Of a DNA stretch of 64,000 nt, positions 57,585 through 64,000 are shown piece by piece. This DNA is from Thermoflavifilum sp. GTDB taxonomy: Bacteria > Bacteroidota > Bacteroidia > Chitinophagales > Chitinophagaceae. The DNA is taken from the NCBI RefSeq assembly GCF_014961315.1, contig NZ_CP063141.1, positions 2,170,001 through 2,234,000 of the forward strand, in the 5' to 3' direction. The notes beneath the pieces are model-generated. The model worked only from the letters and a program-made list of their open reading frames with translations, did no database searches and had not been told where the DNA came from. Both the position numbers and the translations under genes were made by a program. Numbering within the stretch: position 1 is the stretch's first letter; the number at the start of each line of letters is the position of its first letter.

Positions 57585-59102
57585 ATGAAACGACATACAA
57601 GCATATATCCGATGCTGATGCTGGCATCCGTTCTGTTGATATCGGCTTGCAGCAAAAGTTTTCTGGAAGTGCAACCCAGAGGATTGCAGCTGGAATCGAA
57701 TTACTACCAAACGCCCGATCAGGCTTTCGCCGCGCTGGTAGCGGCTTATAATCCCATGGGATGGGAAGCCGGAGGCAGCGATAATACCTATATTGATCCC
57801 CTCGGACCGCTCAATTCCGCTTCCGATGAGTGTTATGCCGGAGGAGGCGGTCCTACCGATATGGCTTTCTGGCAGGTGTGGAATACCTACACCCTTACGC
57901 CGGCCCTGGGTCCGCAGGCAGGCTTCTGGGATAGAAATTATACGGGTATTTACCGGGTGAATGTGTTCCTTTCTAAAATCGACGGCGTGCAGGGACTCGA
58001 TCCGGCCACGAAAGCCCGTTATGTTGCGGAAGCCAAATTCCTCCGGGCTTATTATTATTTCTGGCTGGTACGCCTGTTTAAAAACATTCCGCTCATCACC
58101 CATCCGCTGGCCACAGAAGAAATCTACAAGCAAACCCAGGCGCCGGTGGATTCGGTGTATCATCAGATTGAAACCGATCTGAAAGAGGCTATTCCCGATC
58201 TGCCCTGGACCGTGAATATCCCCGAGGAAGGCGGACGGGCCACCAGAGGAGCGGCATATGCACTCATGGGGAAGGTGATCATGTGGGAAGCCGGCCCCAA
58301 CAATAATTCACGTATGCTGGAAGCCGCGGCTTATCTGGATAGTGTGAATTTTTCCGGGTATTATCATCTCGTGCCCAACTTCCCTGACATCTTCAGTCCG
58401 GATAATAAATTCAACAGCGAGTCGATTCTCGAGATCGTGCACACCGGTGCTCAGAATGCAGGATGGGGTAACTGGCCGAATTTCCTGGGCAACGTTTATA
58501 CCCAGATGGTTGGCCCTCGCAGCTATAGCGGTCCCATCTACTGGTCGGGTGGCTGGAGCTTCAATCCCATTATCCCCAGCTTCGTGGATAGCCTGAAAGG
58601 TGATCCGCGCTATCCTTATACCGTGGCCAATATCGACAGCATCGTGAATGCGGCTCCGGGCAGGAGTTACACGGCGGGTTATCAAAATACGGGCTATTTC
58701 ATCCAGAAATATGCGCCGCTGGCGAAATATGCGTCCACCACAGGTCAGCCGGAACTTAATTTCCCGAACGACTATATTGAAATCCGTCTGGCCGATACCT
58801 ACCTGCTTGAGGCAGAGGCGCTCGTGAGGGGTGGGGGCGACCTGAGCAAGGCCAGCATGCTGCTGAATGCAGTCAGAGCGCGTGTGGGGCTGGGCAATGT
58901 GGCACCTACGCTGAAAAACATCTATCACGAACGCATGATTGAGCTGGCAACAGAAGGACATCGCTGGTTTGATCTGGTGCGACTGGGCTGGGCGCCTTCG
59001 GTACTGGCTTTCAAAGGATTTCAGGCAGGTAAACATGAACTGCTGCCCATTCCGCTGGTGGAAATGAATAATACCCAGTTGAAACAAAATCCTGGTTATT
59101 GA
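57585..59102 (+). CDS. SusD-type starch-binding lipoprotein
   Basis: 505 residues from ATG 57585. Lipoprotein signal with the lipobox LISACSKSF (Cys at about residue 21), placing it on the outer surface. SusD features: FLEVQPRGLQLESNYYQTPD near the start, AEAKFLRAYYYFWLVRLFKN (about 150-169), and the C-terminal DTYLLEAEALVRGGGDLSKA and GHRWFDLVRLG blocks. It forms the lid of the SusC transporter and binds the substrate glycan. Confidence 0.95.
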   Translation: MKRHTSIYPMLMLASVLLISACSKSFLEVQPRGLQLESNYYQTPDQAFAALVAAYNPMGWEAGGSDNTYIDPLGPLNSASDECYAGGGGPTDMAFWQVWNTYTLTPALGPQAGFWDRNYTGIYRVNVFLSKIDGVQGLDPATKARYVAEAKFLRAYYYFWLVRLFKNIPLITHPLATEEIYKQTQAPVDSVYHQIETDLKEAIPDLPWTVNIPEEGGRATRGAAYALMGKVIMWEAGPNNNSRMLEAAAYLDSVNFSGYYHLVPNFPDIFSPDNKFNSESILEIVHTGAQNAGWGNWPNFLGNVYTQMVGPRSYSGPIYWSGGWSFNPIIPSFVDSLKGDPRYPYTVANIDSIVNAAPGRSYTAGYQNTGYFIQKYAPLAKYASTTGQPELNFPNDYIEIRLADTYLLEAEALVRGGGDLSKASMLLNAVRARVGLGNVAPTLKNIYHERMIELATEGHRWFDLVRLGWAPSVLAFKGFQAGKHELLPIPLVEMNNTQLKQNPGY

Positions 59103-59124
59103 TTATTGACTTAAACTTTTTGCC

Positions 59125-60081
59125 ATGAAACGTTATCATGTTCCCTATATCCTGATTGGCTTCCTCTGCATCGGCCTGCTGGCCGTGGTACTTTCCAATT
59201 GTCGGCCCGATGATTTGAAGGATATTTCCCTGGGAGCTCCGCCCAAAGCCAGTTTTCAGATTATTGGCGGAGGTGACCAGAACACCATTACACTGGTGAA
59301 TACCACCCCACCGGTAGGCAAGTATGGCTCGGTATCCATTCCATACTGGACTGTCGAGGAAACCCAGCAGACGGCCGAGGGCGATTCGGCTCATTTCCGG
59401 TTTACCTTTGCCGGTACATATACCATTAAGTTGCTGGTGGTGGCTCATGGCGGCATCGATTCTGCCGAACAAAAGGTAACCATCAACCAGAATGATACCA
59501 CCGCCTGCCAGAATTCCGTGCTGGGTTTCATTGCAGGTTGCACATCCAAAACCTGGCAATTTGCCCCTGAAGCCTATGCCTATAAAGTAGGCCCCAATCC
59601 TGATGATGGCAGCTGGTGGGGAAATCCGGCTTCTGATGTCACCGGCGCACGGGTTTGCGATTTTAATGATACTTATACGTTTTATTTTGATGCCAATGGT
59701 ACCTTCGTATACGATAACAAAGGCGATTTTTATACGGAAGACTATCTGGGAAGGGCCAACTGGAGCTGCGATGTGAATGCCGATCTGCCGCCCGCCCAGC
59801 AACCCTGGGCTTCGGGAACGTTCCGCTATCAAGTGATTGAAGGAACAGGTGTGGCTAAAAAGGGCCAGCTGAAGGTGATCGGCCTGGGAGCCCATATCGG
59901 CCTGGCCAAAGTGACCAATCAGGGTGAAACGAAAACCGCTCCAGTCGTAAATACTATCACATACGATATCCTGGACATGTATCACGACCCGGCCGGATTT
60001 GATGTGTTGAAACTGGGCATTAATGATAGCCAGGATCCCAATAATCCGGTGTGGTGGACCTATACCCTGCGGAGTTATTAA
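59125..60081 (+). CDS. Surface glycan-binding lipoprotein with PKD-like domain
   Basis: 318 residues with a lipoprotein-type start (IGLLAVVLSNCRPDD, Cys at about 26). The first ~110 residues form a PKD-like fold (PPKASFQIIGGGDQNTITLV; FRFTFAGTYTIKLLVVAHGG), the remainder a beta-rich domain with several tryptophans (SKTWQFAPEAYAYKV, DDGSWWGNPA) that may contact glucan rings. It occupies the SusE/SGBP position after SusD. No catalytic residues visible. Substrate inferred from the GH16 and GH30 genes that follow. Confidence 0.85.
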   Translation: MKRYHVPYILIGFLCIGLLAVVLSNCRPDDLKDISLGAPPKASFQIIGGGDQNTITLVNTTPPVGKYGSVSIPYWTVEETQQTAEGDSAHFRFTFAGTYTIKLLVVAHGGIDSAEQKVTINQNDTTACQNSVLGFIAGCTSKTWQFAPEAYAYKVGPNPDDGSWWGNPASDVTGARVCDFNDTYTFYFDANGTFVYDNKGDFYTEDYLGRANWSCDVNADLPPAQQPWASGTFRYQVIEGTGVAKKGQLKVIGLGAHIGLAKVTNQGETKTAPVVNTITYDILDMYHDPAGFDVLKLGINDSQDPNNPVWWTYTLRSY

Positions 60082-60184
60082 GGTAATGACAGATGGTATT
60101 GTGCATCATACTTCTTCGTGCAAGAAGTGTTTACAGATTGTTCTATCTGTGAAGACCCTATTAGCTTTTTTAAACATATCGAAC

Positions 60185-61387
60185 ATGAAATTACCATACC
60201 TTTTGCCATGGTTGGGCGCTGGATTGCTGGCTATTTTTTCCTGTAGTAAATCGTCAACGCATCCGCTTCCTTCCGGCCAGGATCAGCCATCCATCACCAT
60301 CTCCGATGTCACGCTGGCCCGCCAGCCCAGGCAAAACATCAACTTTCGTTTTTACCTGGGTTTATCGGCCTCCTCTACACAGGAAGTTACCGTGAACTAC
60401 CACACCGAAGCAGGAACGGCCATCGCTGGTAAAGATTTTATACCCGATAGCGGTGTGTTGCATTTTGCACCTGGCAGCACACAGGCTTATGTGGATATTA
60501 CGGTGATCGCCGACAGCTTACGGCGTCCCAATCAAACTTTTTATCTGGTTCTGTCGGATCCCAACCATGCCACACTGGCTAAGAATAAGGCCACCGGCAC
60601 CATCCTGAATCAAGACCTGCCTTATCTACCCACCAGCGACTCGGGTTATACCTCACCCCTGTCGTATCCAGGCTATCGGCTGGTCTGGCACGATGAATTC
60701 GATGAACAGCAGTTAGCCGATAGCAACTGGAATTATGAAATTGGCGGCAATGGCTGGGGGAATCAGGAGCTGGAATACTATACTTCCCGACCACAAAATG
60801 TGTTTCTTTCCGATGGCAAATTGATCATCGAAGCACGACAGGAAAGCTACGGGAACAATGCCTACACTTCGGCACGCATCACCACGCAGGGCAAGCATGA
60901 GTTTCAATACGGGCGTATCGATATCCGGGCTAAATTGCCTGTAGCGCAGGGCCTGTGGCCGGCGCTATGGATGCTGGGCAGTAACATCAAGCAGGTGGGC
61001 TGGCCGCAATGTGGAGAAATCGATATCATGGAGCTCATCGGGAAAAATCCACGTGAGGTGGTGGGCTCGTTGCACTGGAAAAAGGCCGATGGCAATGTGG
61101 CTACGTTCAATAACAAATATGATTTAAGTCAGGGCGATTTTTCGCAGGCTTTTCATGTGTTTAGTTTGCTTTGGAGCGCCGACTCGTTACAGATTCTGGT
61201 AGATGATATCCCCTATGTGAAGGCGGCGCGACAGGATTTGAGTGATGGTATATATCCCTTCGATCAGCCCTTCTTTTTCATTTTCAATGTGGCTGTGGGA
61301 GGCAACTGGCCGGGACCGCCCGACCAGACCACCGTTTTCCCGCAACGCATGTTTGTAGATTATGTACGCGTGTTTCAGCAAAATTGA
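60185..61387 (+). CDS. GH16 beta-1,3-glucanase lipoprotein with Calx-beta domain
   Basis: 400 residues from ATG 60185. Lipoprotein signal MKLPYLLPWLGAGLLAIFSC (Cys at 20), a Calx-beta domain (about 35-140: ITISDVTLARQPRQNINFRF, NQTFYLVLSDPNHATLAKNK) and a GH16 catalytic domain (from YRLVWHDEFDEQQL). Catalytic motif GEIDIMELIG with E278, D280 and E283; the nearby WPALWMLG and VDYVRVF ends complete the fold. Laminarinase-type activity on beta-1,3- or mixed-linkage glucan is likely. It lies 103 nt after the binding protein. Confidence 0.92.
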   Translation: MKLPYLLPWLGAGLLAIFSCSKSSTHPLPSGQDQPSITISDVTLARQPRQNINFRFYLGLSASSTQEVTVNYHTEAGTAIAGKDFIPDSGVLHFAPGSTQAYVDITVIADSLRRPNQTFYLVLSDPNHATLAKNKATGTILNQDLPYLPTSDSGYTSPLSYPGYRLVWHDEFDEQQLADSNWNYEIGGNGWGNQELEYYTSRPQNVFLSDGKLIIEARQESYGNNAYTSARITTQGKHEFQYGRIDIRAKLPVAQGLWPALWMLGSNIKQVGWPQCGEIDIMELIGKNPREVVGSLHWKKADGNVATFNNKYDLSQGDFSQAFHVFSLLWSADSLQILVDDIPYVKAARQDLSDGIYPFDQPFFFIFNVAVGGNWPGPPDQTTVFPQRMFVDYVRVFQQN

Positions 61388-61531
61388 GTGCAAAGCGACA
61401 GATTTTTCCGGGCGGGTTGGGCAGATGCCACGCTTTACCGGGAATGACGGTTTGATATGCGCCCTCATCCCGGGCCTTTGAAAGCTTCTGTCCGATAGAG
61501 CATCAAGATCGTTATCGTAAAACAGCACAAC

Positions 61532-63061
61532 ATGCAAAAGCATTGCAACACAGCAAACAATCCAGGGCGACATGCTTTCCGGCGGTGGATTTTTCCCTGC
61601 AGGTGGCAGGCTGTACTTACCATTGCACTGATCAGCAGCATAGGATATGTGGGTTGTGCTAAATCAACACCTTCTCAAACGCAGGTCCAACCTCCAGCCG
61701 ATAGCACACCTTCCAATCCTTCGCCACCGGTGCAGACCGATGTGGCTTTCTATCTTACCACGCCCGACCGCAGCCAGCTGCTGGCCCGGCAAAATGTAGC
61801 GTTGCTGTTTTCCACCGCTTCAACGTCTCAACCCACTATTGAAGTGGATACTACGCGGACCTTTCAAACCATCGATGGATTTGGATTTGCCTTAACCGGA
61901 GGCAGTGCTTATCTCATCAACAAATTGCCCATAAAGCAGCAAAACGCCTTATTGCAGGAATTGTTTGGCGACGACAGCCTGGCCATCCACATCAGCTATA
62001 TCCGCATCAGCATCGGGGCTTCCGACCTGAACCGTTCTGCATTTACTTACGATGATATGCCGGCAGGGCAAACCGATACGGGATTACAATATTTCAATCT
62101 GGGCGCCGATCAGTATGACCTCATTCCCGTGCTGCAAAAAATCCTGCAGATCAATCCCCATCTACATATCCTGGCCACGCCCTGGTCGGCTCCGGCCTGG
62201 ATGAAGACCAACCAGAGCCTCATCGGCGGCAGTCTCGACACAGCCTATTATGGCGTCTATGCCCGATATTTCGTAAAATACATCCAGGCCATGGAAGCGC
62301 AGGGCATTCCCATCGAAGCTATCACCCCGCAAAACGAACCCCTTTACGGCGGAAATAACCCGAGCATGGTGATGCAGGCAAACGAGGAATTGCGTTTTGT
62401 GAGGGATAATTTAGGTCCGGCACTGCGCCGGGCCGGACTGCCCACCCGAATCATCGTGTATGACCATAATTGCGATCGGCCCGACTATCCGCTGGCGATA
62501 TTGCAGGACAGCATAGCTCGACAATATGTTGACGGGTCGGCTTTTCATCTCTATGCGGGCAATATCACCGCCCTTTCGCAGGTGCACGACGCTTTTCCCG
62601 ATAAAAATGTGTATTTCACCGAACAGTGGACGGGTGGCCCCGATCAATTTGGTCCCGACCTGGCCTGGGATATCCAGAACCTGATTATTGGCGCCACACG
62701 CAACTGGAGCCGCTGTGTGATCAAATGGAACCTCGCCGCCGATCCCGATTATCAACCGCATACCCCGGGAGGATGTTCCACCTGTCTCGGCGCATTAACC
62801 ATCGGTGCAACCATCACACGCAACTCACCGTATTACGCCATTGCCCATGCATCGAAGTTTGTGCCCTCCGGTTCGTTGCGTATCTATTCGTCCATGCCGA
62901 ACGGCCTGCCCAACGTGGCTTTTCGCACGCCCGACGGCAGCAAGGTGTTGATCGTGTATAATGCCATGCAAACCGCACAGCCATTTACCATTGCGTTTCA
63001 TGGAAAACAGGTAAGCCCTGTTTTACCGGCAGGAGCGGTGGGCACATTTGTCTGGAGATAA
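61532..63061 (+). CDS. GH30 glucanase/glucosidase lipoprotein
   Basis: 509 residues. A signal region with a lipobox-like IGYVGCAKSTP (Cys at about 42) follows a longish basic N-terminus, so a later start is possible. GH30 hallmarks: QTIDGFGFALTGGSAYLINK (about 111-130), acid/base E269 in PQNEPLYGG, nucleophile E364 in VYFTEQWTGG, and RNSPYYAIAHASKFVPSGS near the end. In polysaccharide loci with GH16 such proteins act as beta-1,6- or beta-1,3-glucan exo- or endo-hydrolases. The locus therefore probably degrades laminarin-like or fungal beta-glucan. Confidence 0.92.
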   Translation: MQKHCNTANNPGRHAFRRWIFPCRWQAVLTIALISSIGYVGCAKSTPSQTQVQPPADSTPSNPSPPVQTDVAFYLTTPDRSQLLARQNVALLFSTASTSQPTIEVDTTRTFQTIDGFGFALTGGSAYLINKLPIKQQNALLQELFGDDSLAIHISYIRISIGASDLNRSAFTYDDMPAGQTDTGLQYFNLGADQYDLIPVLQKILQINPHLHILATPWSAPAWMKTNQSLIGGSLDTAYYGVYARYFVKYIQAMEAQGIPIEAITPQNEPLYGGNNPSMVMQANEELRFVRDNLGPALRRAGLPTRIIVYDHNCDRPDYPLAILQDSIARQYVDGSAFHLYAGNITALSQVHDAFPDKNVYFTEQWTGGPDQFGPDLAWDIQNLIIGATRNWSRCVIKWNLAADPDYQPHTPGGCSTCLGALTIGATITRNSPYYAIAHASKFVPSGSLRIYSSMPNGLPNVAFRTPDGSKVLIVYNAMQTAQPFTIAFHGKQVSPVLPAGAVGTFVWR

Positions 63062-63118
63062 CATCATATCAATCTTTTCCTCAACTGGTCAATGCTGGAC
63101 AATTGATCTGAAAAACCT

Positions 63119-64000
63119 TTACAGGCGGTTTTCACCATCATTTTTCAGCTTTTGCCACCATTTTTCAACCAGTTGATTTACATCTTCCGAAAAGCGGAAA
63201 TACAATACGGTTGCGCCGAATAAACCGATATAAACCAGGCCTCTTAAAACGGCATCGATCAGATAAGCCATTACGCCCGTGTCCTGTCCGTGAACAAAAG
63301 GCAAAGGCAGGGACGTTGCAATCACATAAGCTGCTATACCCGATAACAAGATACCTGCCGTTGCCTTCCGGAAAGGTTGCATCCGAAAACGCCAGTAGAT
63401 AAACACGCATCGAATGAAATTAAACAAGCTCAGCGAGAGTGCAGCGGTGATGGCTGCGCCTAACATCCCGAAACGATGCACCAGAAAATAATTCAGGATG
63501 ATGCTGATGACGGTAAAAAATATATTCGTGTAAAAATCAAATTTCCAGAAATGCGAAGTTTGAATCACCTGATTGTTCACGCCGGTACCCAGGTCAATCA
63601 ATTTACCTGCGCCCAGAATCCACACCACCCAGCTAATGCCGCGGTATTTCTCGGGTAAGACATATTGAATATCCCTCAGGTCTGTGCAAATCAAGCCCAG
63701 GATCGCAAGCCCGGCAATCAACAGCGTGGCCGATGATTTATGATAAAGCTTCTCGATCTCACGATAATCTTTATTTTTCCAGTGTACGGCCAGCAGGGGT
63801 GTGGTGATAGAAGCCATGCCTCGCTGGGGCACTTCCATCAGGCGAATGATATAGTCGGCTATGGAATATACACCCGTTTGCGCAAGCCCATTGATACTGG
63901 AAATAAAAAAGATTTCCATGGTTTTGGCAAATACATTAAACACATTGCTGCTAAACACATAAAGGCTAAAGGAAAGCATGCGTTTCCATAATCTCCGGGT
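63119..64000 (-). CDS. Polysaccharide flippase (MATE/Wzx-like), N-terminal part outside the window
   Basis: The minus-strand frame is open to the window edge: the seven codons before ATG 63979 encode TRRLWKR without a stop, so the ATG at 63979 is internal. About 293 residues are visible, with some seven hydrophobic segments (VFAKTMEIFFISSINGLAQT, LLIAGLAILGLICTDLRDIQ, FFTVISIILNYFLVHRFGML). The pattern fits the C-terminal two thirds of a Wzx-type lipid-linked oligosaccharide flippase or MATE-like exporter. The C-terminus is basic (VEKWWQKLKNDGENRL). The partner glycosyltransferases would lie to the right of the window. Confidence 0.85.
   Translation of the reverse strand, partial: TRRLWKRMLSFSLYVFSSNVFNVFAKTMEIFFISSINGLAQTGVYSIADYIIRLMEVPQRGMASITTPLLAVHWKNKDYREIEKLYHKSSATLLIAGLAILGLICTDLRDIQYVLPEKYRGISWVVWILGAGKLIDLGTGVNNQVIQTSHFWKFDFYTNIFFTVISIILNYFLVHRFGMLGAAITAALSLSLFNFIRCVFIYWRFRMQPFRKATAGILLSGIAAYVIATSLPLPFVHGQDTGVMAYLIDAVLRGLVYIGLFGATVLYFRFSEDVNQLVEKWWQKLKNDGENRL

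Overview
The window looks like a chromosomal segment of a Bacteroidota bacterium, most likely a member of the Chitinophagaceae and possibly a thermophile. The evidence is a SusC/SusD pair with an STN-type receptor and a FecR anti-sigma protein, promoter-like TTG/TAnnTTTG elements, weak ribosome binding sites, a FUSC protein, and a probable serine palmitoyltransferase. The thermophile suggestion rests only on the very large type III CRISPR array and is inference.

Layout. 1-998: 3' part of chorismate synthase. 1193-2978: three small secreted proteins. 3188-8158: an Rrf2-controlled island with Ric/ScdA and hemerythrin-like di-iron proteins, DUF2249 domains, a heme-copper-oxidase-like membrane protein and a DUF59 protein, probably for nitric oxide or iron-sulfur stress. 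8174-9727: a conserved protein of unknown function. 9893-14628: leucine biosynthesis, leuC-leuD-leuB-leuA. 14724-20566: a methyltransferase, an MFS exporter, isocitrate dehydrogenase, a ferredoxin-reductase-like protein and SucC. 20720-23560: a secreted alpha-galactosidase-like glycosidase.

23769-44513 is the centre of interest: a complete type III-A CRISPR-Cas locus on the + strand. The tightly packed operon reads cas6, cas10/csm1, csm2, csm3, csm4, csm5, a RecD-like helicase, a CARF-HEPN RNase (Csm6-like), a CARF-PD-(D/E)xK nuclease (Card1/Can2-like), a small Rossmann-like CRISPR neighbour, cas1, a CRISPR-associated primase-polymerase (CAPP) and cas2. It is followed by a leader and an array of 96 repeats and 95 spacers. 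Cas10 keeps both its HD and GGDD motifs, so target RNA binding should trigger ssDNA cleavage and cyclic oligoadenylate synthesis. Two different CARF effectors would then be switched on, and the small protein may end the signal. The adaptation module is unusual: cas1, a Prim-Pol and a cas2 with a 72-residue N-terminal extension that lies in the same reading frame as the Prim-Pol, one stop codon away. About a fifth of the spacers contain a perfect hairpin, far above a rough chance expectation, and several related spacers keep the stem while the loop changes.

44681-48710: an NmrA-like reductase with a frameshifted AraC regulator, a decayed CRISPR-repeat-like sequence, a WYL regulator preceded by a 10-bp inverted repeat, and a YdeI-like protein. 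48912-52583 (minus strand): a FUSC membrane protein and an alpha-oxoamine synthase. 52755-63061: a beta-glucan utilisation locus with FecR, SusC, SusD, a surface glycan-binding lipoprotein, GH16 and GH30. The right edge holds the C-terminal part of a polysaccharide flippase. No tRNA, rRNA or insertion sequence was recognised.
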